From Candidatus Aminicenantota bacterium (GTDB taxonomy: Bacteria; Acidobacteriota; Aminicenantia; Aminicenantales; UBA8522): DNA of 7,070 nt. The stretch spans positions 3,984 through 11,053 of the forward strand of contig DQHV01000104.1 in NCBI GenBank assembly GCA_003524335.1, written 5' to 3'. The notes beneath the pieces were generated by a model. The model saw only the letters and a list, made by a program, of their open reading frames with translations. It did no database searches and was not told the DNA's origin. A program made the position numbers and the translations under genes. Positions 1 through 5,383 of the stretch are shown in pieces (position 1 is the stretch's first letter; every line of letters begins with the position of its first letter).

Positions 1-3
1 TCT

Positions 4-32
4 TTGATAATTGTCCGATACCGAGATATTAT
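4..32 (+). promoter_or_regulatory. Putative sigma-70-type promoter
   Basis: A TTGATA box at 4-9 and a TATTAT box at 27-32 are separated by exactly 17 bases. Each matches the housekeeping consensus at five of six positions. Transcription would begin near base 39-40, leaving a leader of only about 13 bases before the TTG start at 53, with the GGAGG ribosome site at 43-47 inside it. The promoter could drive the small secreted ORF and, by read-through, the serine hydrolase. This is inferred from the sequence pattern alone. The host's own promoter consensus is unknown. Confidence 0.5.
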
Positions 33-52
33 TAGTCACTTTGGAGGTTCCC

Positions 53-295
53 TTGAAAAAACATACGGTCACCAGGTTTATCTTCGCTGTCATTCTGTGG
101 ATTTCCCAAATCGTCCTCTCCGCCTTGGCACAGCAACCCCAGAGCCTCACGAACCCTGAAAAGGGCGACGCTCGTCGGAGAGCCGACGATTCGCTAAATC
201 CACCTAAATTCTGCAATCCCATCCCCCATCCGGTCAGCCTCTTATCTGACCTTTCTTGGGAGGAATGCCCGCTTGCGATATTGAACTTTCAATGA
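53..295 (+). CDS. Possible small secreted protein, unknown function
   Basis: I do not recognise this 80-residue product. The TTG at 53 is chosen as the start because GGAGG lies at 43-47, five bases upstream; the in-frame TTG at 11 has no ribosome site and falls inside the promoter. The N-terminus looks like a classic signal peptide. It begins with K-K-H, then has a hydrophobic stretch at residues 9-25 and an A-L-A cleavage site after residue 26, followed by Q-Q. The mature part would be about 54 residues, polar and proline-rich, with two cysteines (54 and 72) that could pair once exported. It shows no domain. A 7-bp hairpin at 172-189 lies within the coding sequence, so the 3' part may instead be the remnant of a longer gene whose signal-peptide end survives. 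It lies 71 bases upstream of the exported serine hydrolase on the same strand. Promoter, ribosome site and signal peptide agree, but coding status is unproven. Confidence 0.42.
   Translation: MKKHTVTRFIFAVILWISQIVLSALAQQPQSLTNPEKGDARRRADDSLNPPKFCNPIPHPVSLLSDLSWEECPLAILNFQ
165..194 (+). repeat. Inverted repeat / hairpin inside the small ORF
   Basis: TCGTCGG at 172-178 pairs perfectly with CCGACGA at 183-189 around an AGAG loop. GCG at 165-167 can add an outer stem with CGC at 192-194 across a small internal loop. No T-run follows, so it is not a standard terminator. It could slow ribosomes or stabilise a transcript leading into the hydrolase, or be a chance structure. Confidence 0.35.
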
Positions 296-309
296 ATCTT
301 CATTAATAT
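281..309 (+). promoter_or_regulatory. Weak candidate promoter for the serine hydrolase
   Basis: TTGAAC at 281-286 and TAATAT at 304-309 are spaced by 17 bases in the AT-rich stretch that ends the small ORF and runs into the intergenic gap. Each box matches the sigma-70 consensus at only four of six positions. If used, it would give a leader of about 50 bases to the ATG at 367. The upstream promoter at 4-32 is clearly stronger. Confidence 0.25.
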
Positions 310-366
310 CCTTTTAAAGATGAGAATGGCTTTCTCGTCCATCAAAAAAGAAAAGGAGGAGATGAC

Positions 367-2190
367 ATGAATATCATTCCAAGACCCAAGCGGCGCAGCG
401 CCTGTCTGTGGATCTTCGCAATCTGGCTATTGACGCTGGCTGCTCAACCGGGCCTTCTGGCCCAGGACAAGGAGATCGCCAAGAAGCTGCAGGGTTTCGA
501 CGCTTATATGACTAAAATCCTCAAGGACTGGAATGCGCCCGGCGTCGGCGTAGGAATCGTGGCGGGGGACAAACTCGTCTTTGCCAAAGGATACGGCTAT
601 CGGGACTACGAGAAAAAGCTGCCCTTCACACCCACGACATTGGGCCAGATCGCTTCCAACACGAAACTCTTTACGGCGGTGGCCGCAGGAATCTTAGTGA
701 ATGACGGGAAACTGACTTGGGACAAGCCCGCCCGCGATTCGGTTCCGACTATTCAATTCTATAACGATCAGCTGAACAACACGGTCACTCTTCGGGATAT
801 GCTCGCCCATCGCACAGGTATCACTCGACACGACACGATCTGGTTCAAGTCGGACTTCACCCGCTTGGAGCTCTTTGAGCGGATCAAATTTCTGGAGCCC
901 CGGGAGCCGCTCCGGCAGACCTTTCTCTACAACAATTTGATGTATGCCGCCGCGGGATATCTCATCGAGCTGCAATCCGGCAAGACTTGGGAAGAGTTTG
1001 TCCGGGAGAAGATTTTCGCCCCCCTCAACATGACCGGCACCGTTTACTCCATCGCGGACATGCTCAAGCAGCCTGACTATGGAGTGCCTTACACTGAGAA
1101 GCGGGACAACTTCGAACTCTACAAGATTCCATACTACGAGGATATAGCGGGCGTCGCCCCCTGCGGGGCCATCATTTCCAACATCCAAGACATGTCCCAC
1201 TGGCTCATCGCCCTGATGAACGACGGGAAATATGTGGGCCAACAGATCGTCCCAACGGATGTGCTCAAAGCGACGCTGGAGCCGGCCATAGCGCTCCCCA
1301 ATACGATGGCGGAGACGCGTGGCTACTGGGAACTCCTGAATTCCGCCTATGGAATGGGCCGCGAGACGACCTCCTATCGGGGCCACCTCCTCACCTTCCA
1401 CGGAGGAGACCTGCCCGGATTCCACTCCCAGGTTTCTTTCCTGCCCCGCGAGCGAATCGGAGTGATCGTCTTCGTGATTGGAAACCACTGTGCGAGCCTT
1501 TATAACACGATTAGCTATAACCTTTACGAGCGCCTGCTTGGCTTGGACCAGACTCCCTGGAGCGAGCGCTTGCTGGAGCTGAGGTTAAAAGGAAAGAAGG
1601 CAGGAACGGAGGCCCGGGCTAAGGCCGGAGCGGAACGCATCCCGGATTCCAAGCCTTCCCATTCTCTCTCCGATTATGTGGGAGAGTATGAGCATCCTGC
1701 TTACGGGATTCTGAAGATCGGGCAGAAGGACAGACAGCTTCAGTTCGACTTCCATAAAATTCAGTTCCCGCTGACCCATTTCCACTTCGATCGTTTCGAC
1801 ACACCCGATGATGAGCTCTACGGAAAATGGTCGGTGAATTTCCAGACAAATCCCCAGGGTGACATCGACAAAGCCGTCATGTCCCTGGACGAAGCAGAGG
1901 CTCTCTTCACGCGCAAGCCCGAAGCTCTCGAACCCGAGTTGCTCAAGCAACTGGCAGGGACTTACGAGACCCCGACCGGTACCAAGTTCCAGGTTACCAT
2001 GAAGGAGGACAACGTCCTTTATCTGGTGTATCCGGGTGAGCCTGAGGAAAACCTGATTCACTACAAGGGGCTCAAGTTCCGGCTCAAGGAGTTTTCCGAC
2101 ATGGTCTTCGAGTTCGTCATCGAAAACGGAGAGGTCAAAGCCCTTAAGCAGAGGGATCCCTCCGGGGAATACGTCTCCACGCGAAAATAA
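367..2190 (+). CDS. Exported serine hydrolase, beta-lactamase family (peptidase S12/class C-like) with DUF3471-type C-terminus
   Basis: This 607-residue protein belongs to the penicillin-binding-protein/class C beta-lactamase fold. Its members include esterases, D-amino-acid peptidases and cell-wall-related hydrolases. A signal peptide spans residues 1-32 (basic P-K-R-R, hydrophobic core, L-L-A then Q-D), so it should act in the periplasm or outside the cell. The catalytic domain covers roughly residues 38-395. S97-N-T-K100 supplies the nucleophile and general-base lysine, Y188-N-N190 is the Y-x-N motif, and H345-G-G is the third motif, followed by D-L-P-G-F. Residues 433-520 resemble the DUF3471 beta-barrel often found behind this domain (Y-V-G-E-Y-E-H-P-x-Y-G). 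Residues 525-607 form a second beta-rich segment starting L-A-G-T-Y-E-T-P. The start is firm: AGGAGGA at 354-360 lies seven bases before the ATG. The catalytic motifs look intact. The substrate cannot be told from sequence; true beta-lactam resistance is unlikely for this subfamily. Confidence 0.93.
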   Translation: MNIIPRPKRRSACLWIFAIWLLTLAAQPGLLAQDKEIAKKLQGFDAYMTKILKDWNAPGVGVGIVAGDKLVFAKGYGYRDYEKKLPFTPTTLGQIASNTKLFTAVAAGILVNDGKLTWDKPARDSVPTIQFYNDQLNNTVTLRDMLAHRTGITRHDTIWFKSDFTRLELFERIKFLEPREPLRQTFLYNNLMYAAAGYLIELQSGKTWEEFVREKIFAPLNMTGTVYSIADMLKQPDYGVPYTEKRDNFELYKIPYYEDIAGVAPCGAIISNIQDMSHWLIALMNDGKYVGQQIVPTDVLKATLEPAIALPNTMAETRGYWELLNSAYGMGRETTSYRGHLLTFHGGDLPGFHSQVSFLPRERIGVIVFVIGNHCASLYNTISYNLYERLLGLDQTPWSERLLELRLKGKKAGTEARAKAGAERIPDSKPSHSLSDYVGEYEHPAYGILKIGQKDRQLQFDFHKIQFPLTHFHFDRFDTPDDELYGKWSVNFQTNPQGDIDKAVMSLDEAEALFTRKPEALEPELLKQLAGTYETPTGTKFQVTMKEDNVLYLVYPGEPEENLIHYKGLKFRLKEFSDMVFEFVIENGEVKALKQRDPSGEYVSTRK

Positions 2191-2195
2191 CTGAG

Positions 2196-2224
2196 GCCCC
2201 CCGAGATAAAAAAGCAAGGGGGGC
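2196..2224. terminator. GC-rich inverted repeat after the hydrolase, possible terminator
   Basis: GCCCCCC at 2196-2202 pairs perfectly with GGGGGGC at 2218-2224, giving a 7-bp all-GC stem around a 15-base loop. It begins five bases after the hydrolase stop codon. The loop holds A6, which reads as T6 on the minus strand, but no T-run follows the stem on the plus strand. It is therefore not a canonical intrinsic terminator. Its place between two convergent genes makes a role in stopping transcription from either side, or in protecting the mRNA end, plausible. Confidence 0.4.
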
Positions 2225-2283
2225 AGATGGCCCTCATCATGTCGGGGGTCCAGCCTGCTCACAGCCGCCTGGCCAAAGCGCCG

Positions 2284-2322
2284 GGCCGTTGATCATCACG
2301 GCCTCTCTGGCCGCTTCAGCGG
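2284..2322. repeat. Cluster of short inverted repeats between convergent genes
   Basis: Three small stems are packed into about 40 bases just past the thioredoxin-like gene's stop. GGCCGT (2284-2289) pairs with ACGGCC (2298-2303) around an 8-base loop. GGCC (2300-2303) pairs with GGCC (2309-2312), and CCGC (2311-2314) pairs with GCGG (2319-2322). The first two share bases and would be alternatives. None is followed by a T-run in either direction. They may mark the 3' end of the minus-strand transcript. Confidence 0.3.
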
Positions 2323-2328
2323 AATCCC

Positions 2329-2673
2329 TCAATCCCTTTCGATGCCGCAGGAATCGATGAGCTCGGTGAGCTGCTTTTCTTTCAACCCCGCCAGGTGCTT
2401 TCCATCAAGCCGTTTATGGACCTCTCCGGACTTAAAAAAGATCACCGTCGGGTAAACCTGGATGCCGTGCTCGTCGAACAGGCCTTCGTTGCCGTCCAGA
2501 GTCATCCGGACGAAGTGCTGCTCGCGGCCCGCGGCATGTTTCTCATAGATCGGCAGAAATCCTATAGAAAACGGGCACCAGGAAGCATAAAAAAGGACAA
2601 AAACTCCGTCCCTTGATTTCAGAAGGTCGGCCAGCTCACGGCGCTCTTGGATGATTCGACTCATGGAGGCCAT
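2329..2673 (-). CDS. Thioredoxin-fold protein with monothiol C-P-F-S active site
   Basis: From the ATG at 2673 this is a 114-residue single-domain thioredoxin-like protein, close to the usual length. F-Y-A-S-W-C-P-F-S at residues 28-36 is the active-site loop. C33 occupies the nucleophilic position, but the resolving cysteine is replaced by S36 (codon TCT at 2566-2568). The cis-proline is present as Y-P-T (P75), followed by the V-I-F-F-K-S-G strand typical of the fold, and one further cysteine lies near the C-terminus (C109). No signal peptide is visible, so it is probably cytoplasmic. A C-x-x-S protein cannot carry out the standard dithiol cycle. It could reduce mixed disulfides with glutathione-like thiols, bind partners covalently or act as a chaperone. 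The start is uncertain: ATG 2673, ATG 2664 and a TTG at 2748 overlapping the sigma stop all lack a good ribosome site. The ATG at 2673 gives the best fit to the fold. Confidence 0.85.
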   Translation of the reverse strand: MASMSRIIQERRELADLLKSRDGVFVLFYASWCPFSIGFLPIYEKHAAGREQHFVRMTLDGNEGLFDEHGIQVYPTVIFFKSGEVHKRLDGKHLAGLKEKQLTELIDSCGIERD

Positions 2674-2744
2674 TATATAGGAGCGGGGCCGCAGGGCCAA
2701 GAGAGACTGATGCGACTGGTCGACCGCCGGAAAAAGGAAATTCC

Positions 2745-3323
2745 TCAAGGAAACCGGTTTTCAGACCCTTTCACGGCCAATTTTTTCAGCAGCTTTTTCA
2801 TGGTGTTTCTCGCTGTCGCAATCAGGGCACCGACTCTTCCCGGCGAGATATCATAGATCCGCGCGATCTCGTTCCTGGAAAGGTCCAGATAATAATGAAG
2901 GTACAGTATGTCGGCATGTCTCGGCTTCAGGTTCTTGAGCAATTCTGCGACCAGTTTGACCCGCTCCTGCTTCTCCACCTGGAGAGAGGGATCAAGGCCC
3001 TGTCCGGGTTCGGGAATTTGCTCGAGGGATCTCTTTTTCTGCCGGATGTAGTCGACGATTTTATGGGTAGTAATGGAATAGATGAATGTTCCCAAAGCGC
3101 TCTCTCCCCGGAACGTGCCCTTTCGGATGGCTTCGATGACGCCCACGAGAATCTCACTCCCGACATCTTCCCAATCGGGTGTGGAGCGGCCGATGGAGTT
3201 TTTCACCCGGTAGCTGATCTGAGGCCAGTACTTGAGGAGAATTTCTTCAGGACTAGGCCCTTTCCCTTCTGGCAAAAGGGATTTCCCTTTGATTATGGCA
3301 GCGAGGACCCTTGATTTACTCAA
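2745..3323 (-). CDS. RNA polymerase sigma factor, sigma-70 family (ECF-like)
   Basis: This 192-residue alternative sigma factor has the small two-domain layout of the ECF group. Region 2 spans about residues 27-98 and includes the core-binding and -10 recognition helices (W-E-D-V-G-S-E-I, then F-R-G-E-S-A-L-G-T-F-I-Y-S-I and D-Y-I-R-Q-K-K-R). A linker at 99-122 precedes region 4 at about 123-181. Its helix-turn-helix L-S-R-N-E-I-A-R-I-Y-D-I-S-P-G-R-V would read the -35 element. The product should direct core polymerase to a set of stress or envelope promoters. The start is a TTG at 3323 with A-A-A-A-G-G seven bases upstream; a TTG at codon 17 is a weaker alternative. No anti-sigma gene is present. 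The next gene downstream encodes a monothiol thioredoxin-like protein, whose longest frame overlaps the sigma stop in TTGA, suggesting co-transcription. The targets are unknown. Confidence 0.9.
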   Translation of the reverse strand: MSKSRVLAAIIKGKSLLPEGKGPSPEEILLKYWPQISYRVKNSIGRSTPDWEDVGSEILVGVIEAIRKGTFRGESALGTFIYSITTHKIVDYIRQKKRSLEQIPEPGQGLDPSLQVEKQERVKLVAELLKNLKPRHADILYLHYYLDLSRNEIARIYDISPGRVGALIATARNTMKKLLKKLAVKGSENRFP

Positions 3324-3478
3324 GCTCAGACCTTTTCGCGAGTCACCCTAAAGCTTAATAGAGATTTTTGAATAGGAGAATAGCCCTTTGGAAGGATTTG
3401 TGGGGTGGTTTTTCAGCTCGTCTGTAACCCTCTCATATATTCATGACCCTGTTAACGAATTCCTCGAGAACCCCAGGC
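3324..3478. other. Intergenic region upstream of the sigma gene
   Basis: These 155 bases separate the end of the glycosyltransferase operon from the sigma-factor start, both read on the minus strand. The stretch is more AT-rich than the genes around it. A 6-base direct repeat, GAATAG at 3370-3375 and 3378-3383, lies about 50 bases upstream of the sigma start and could be an operator half-site pair or chance. TATTAA on the minus strand (3355-3360) resembles a -10 box but has no matching -35. No hairpin with a T-run follows the glycosyltransferase stop, so read-through into the sigma gene is possible. Confidence 0.4.
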
Positions 3479-4903
3479 TCAAGATTCGAGAGACACAGAG
3501 AATCCGGCCCGGACGAGGTCTCGGACATAAGCTTGAACCGCGTCGACAAAGACTTCGCGGCGGAATCGTTTTCCCCTCTCCAAAGCCTGTTGCCCCATCT
3601 CCCCCAGAAAACCGGGTCGGCCTATCAGGTCCAGGGTTTTCTCGGCCAGCTCCTTTTCCGTCGAAAAAAGAAACCCGGAAACCGTGTCCTCCACGATTTC
3701 CATCTGACCGCCGCCCCTGAAGGCGATGGGCACACAGCCGTTTTGCATGGCCTCGGCCACCGTCATCCCGAAATGCTCGACCTTGGCCGGATCCGTTTGG
3801 CCAAGTCCGCAAAAATGCCAAAAGATCTTCGCTTTCTGATAAAGGCTTTTGAGATCGGACGCCGGGAGATTGGTCCTCAGTTCAATAGCGGACGAAGGAT
3901 TTCGGCTCAAGTGGCCATTGATTTTTTCCAGGTAGGGATTGTCCCTGATGCTCCCGCCGACCACAGCCAATCTCCAGCCCTTCAGCTTCTCCGGCTGGTC
4001 TCTCGAAATGTGCTGGAAAACCTCGATCATCTTCAGCTGTTGTTTGTTGCCCCCGGGATCAAAACGAGAAACGGAGAGGATGATATTTTCTTTCTCCTGA
4101 GGGACGAACGGCGCTTCCATATCGACGGGAGGGTAAAGGTGTTGATGAGGGTTCAGGTCCCATTTCTGCCGGATCCAGCGGGCCGTATAAAGGCTGTTGG
4201 CGACAATTTGACTATACTTTTTGACATAAAAAAAACGGGATTTTCCCCTTTCGGGAAAATGGGTGATGAAGATCGAGACGTTGGCCAGCGGATAAACCAT
4301 CTCCAGCATGCAGTTGTTGATAAAGAGATCATAATGGCCGCTCTCCAAGCTGATCAAATGGAAGGGGTTCTCTTGGCTGGTGTCGACTTCCCCCGCGTCG
4401 ATGAGTTCACGAAGGCGGTCCTTTTTTTCAAAATAAGGGATGGGGATGACCTTCACGCGGCACCGCGAAAGGTCAAGACCGTACCAGTTTTCAAGCTGGG
4501 AGCGCGCGACCGGCCTGTTGGCGATCAGGGTGATGTCAAAATCATCCTGGAGGGCACTGGCGATGGTGCAGCCGTATTTTTGGGCTCCTCCGATATAATG
4601 CGCGGCGTTATCGTAGAGTCCGATCGTGGGTTTGCGGTGATGGAGGGCCACTTCAAGGGAAGCGACCAGGTTCCAGGCTGATTGCAATCCCCTCTCGGCT
4701 GCAACCGTCTGGACAAGACGCGGCAGGAAACGAAGGACGCGCGATGACGGGTGGGTCTGTATCACCGTCAAGGCCAGTGAATTCAAAACCTCCTGAGGGA
4801 TAGCCTTGTTCCGGGCCAGTGACCGTCTCAAAAGACGCAGGAAATGGCGCGGGGATTTTTCTGCCGCTCTCCGCCACGGAGCATAATCCTTCACCGCCAT
4901 CAT
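3479..4903 (-). CDS. Glycosyltransferase, GT-B fold, GT4-like, with helical N-terminal extension
   Basis: This 474-residue enzyme probably transfers a sugar from an activated nucleotide donor onto a glycan or lipid-linked acceptor at the cytoplasmic face of the membrane. The acceptor-side Rossmann domain begins near residue 92, with Y-D-N-A-A-H-Y-I-G-G-A-Q-K-Y holding the glycine-rich loop. The donor domain begins around residue 272 (I-I-L-S-V-S-R-F-D-P-G-G-N-K). E376-H-F-G-M-T-V-A-E384 is the E-x7-E motif typical of retaining GT4 enzymes, followed by N-G-C-V-P-I-A-F-R-G-G-G. Residues 1-90 are an extra basic, helical segment not needed for the GT-B fold, possibly for membrane or partner binding. 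The start is an ATG-ATG pair at 4903/4900, four bases after the upstream gene's stop, with only a GAGAG-type ribosome site, which suggests translational coupling. It is the last gene of the operon. Donor and acceptor sugars are not identifiable. Confidence 0.92.
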   Translation of the reverse strand: MMAVKDYAPWRRAAEKSPRHFLRLLRRSLARNKAIPQEVLNSLALTVIQTHPSSRVLRFLPRLVQTVAAERGLQSAWNLVASLEVALHHRKPTIGLYDNAAHYIGGAQKYGCTIASALQDDFDITLIANRPVARSQLENWYGLDLSRCRVKVIPIPYFEKKDRLRELIDAGEVDTSQENPFHLISLESGHYDLFINNCMLEMVYPLANVSIFITHFPERGKSRFFYVKKYSQIVANSLYTARWIRQKWDLNPHQHLYPPVDMEAPFVPQEKENIILSVSRFDPGGNKQQLKMIEVFQHISRDQPEKLKGWRLAVVGGSIRDNPYLEKINGHLSRNPSSAIELRTNLPASDLKSLYQKAKIFWHFCGLGQTDPAKVEHFGMTVAEAMQNGCVPIAFRGGGQMEIVEDTVSGFLFSTEKELAEKTLDLIGRPGFLGEMGQQALERGKRFRREVFVDAVQAYVRDLVRAGFSVSLES

Positions 4904-4907
4904 GCTC

Positions 4908-5351
4908 TCAAACTCTCTCTTCCTTATTGGGAGACGCGGGGTGTGTCAGGGCTTCCAGAGCGCCGATTCGCCCGTTCATTTTTTCCAGGCGCAGGAGCAT
5001 CGCCAGGAGAATTTGGATGAGCTCCCCGTCGAACTCCTTCTGCCTTCTTAAAATCAGCTCCGCATACCACCGGGTTAAGGCGCGTAAGGCTTTTTTTGCG
5101 GCGACGATGATCCCGCCCACATATTCTCGATGGGAAGTGATGGGGGTGGGAGCGAGGCAGTCTTTATTCCGTTCGAGGAAAGAGAAGGACTCCCAGGTCA
5201 TTTTTTCCAGGTCCTTCTCGCCGAGCCCCCAGAGATCAACCTTAATCCTCCCTCCGATCAGTTCTTCAATCGCCTGGATGTTCTCTTTTTCCTCAGATAG
5301 GGTCTTCTTTAACCGCTGAATTTCCCGGCCTATTTCTTCCGTGTCTTTCAT
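4908..5351 (-). CDS. Helical/coiled-coil protein of a glycosyltransferase operon, unknown function
   Basis: I cannot assign a function to this 147-residue product. The ATG at 5351 is chosen because GGAGAGGA at 5357-5364 lies five bases upstream; a longer frame from 5438 would overlap the preceding gene. Residues 1-35 are charged and heptad-like (E-I-Q-R-L-K-K-T-L-S-E-E-K), as in a coiled coil. Residues 73-135 contain S-H-R-E-Y-V-G-G-I-I-V-A-A-K-K-A-L-R then R-W-Y, a Q-x-x-F-D step and a leucine-rich helix. From memory, similar stretches (S-H-R, basic amphipathic helix, W-Y, Q-x-x-F-N, leucine helix) occur as N-terminal segments of methyltransferases and glycosyltransferases in O-antigen-type clusters. 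Here it stands as a separate gene between two glycosyltransferases, 32 bases after one stop and four bases before the next start. A scaffold, chain-length or membrane-anchoring role is possible but inferred. No signal peptide and no clear membrane segment are visible. Confidence 0.75.
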   Translation of the reverse strand: MKDTEEIGREIQRLKKTLSEEKENIQAIEELIGGRIKVDLWGLGEKDLEKMTWESFSFLERNKDCLAPTPITSHREYVGGIIVAAKKALRALTRWYAELILRRQKEFDGELIQILLAMLLRLEKMNGRIGALEALTHPASPNKEERV

Positions 5352-5383
5352 GGGAATCCTCTCCGTTATTTTCCCGAACGATT

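Noticed and set aside
11..52. Longer N-terminus of the small secreted ORF from a TTG at 11
   Set aside because: It would place the start within the promoter boxes and bury the signal peptide 14 residues in. The TTG at 53 has a proper GGAGG site.
362..370. Minimal start-stop frame ATG-ACA-TGA overlapping the hydrolase start
   Set aside because: The ATG at 362 is too close to the AGGAGGA site to be well used, and the overlap is probably a by-product of the ribosome-site sequence.
694..1488. A 264-codon open frame on the minus strand
   Set aside because: It is opposite the catalytic domain of the serine hydrolase, has no recognisable motif, and is explained by codon composition.
2674..2748. 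N-terminal 25-residue extension of the thioredoxin-like protein from TTG 2748
   Set aside because: There is no ribosome site before the TTG, the added residues do not resemble a signal peptide or part of the fold, and the ATG at 2673 gives the usual length. The TTGA overlap with the sigma gene keeps it possible.
3275..3290. Near-perfect palindrome AAAGGGA-TT-TCCCTTT in the sigma gene's early codons
   Set aside because: It is short, AT-flanked and within coding sequence. It could mask the alternative TTG at codon 17, but nothing else supports a regulatory role.
3443..4681. A 412-codon open frame on the plus strand
   Set aside because: It lies opposite the glycosyltransferase at 3479-4903, whose motifs (E-x7-E, glycine-rich loops) are clear. 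The antisense product shows no domain, so it is a frame shadow from codon bias.
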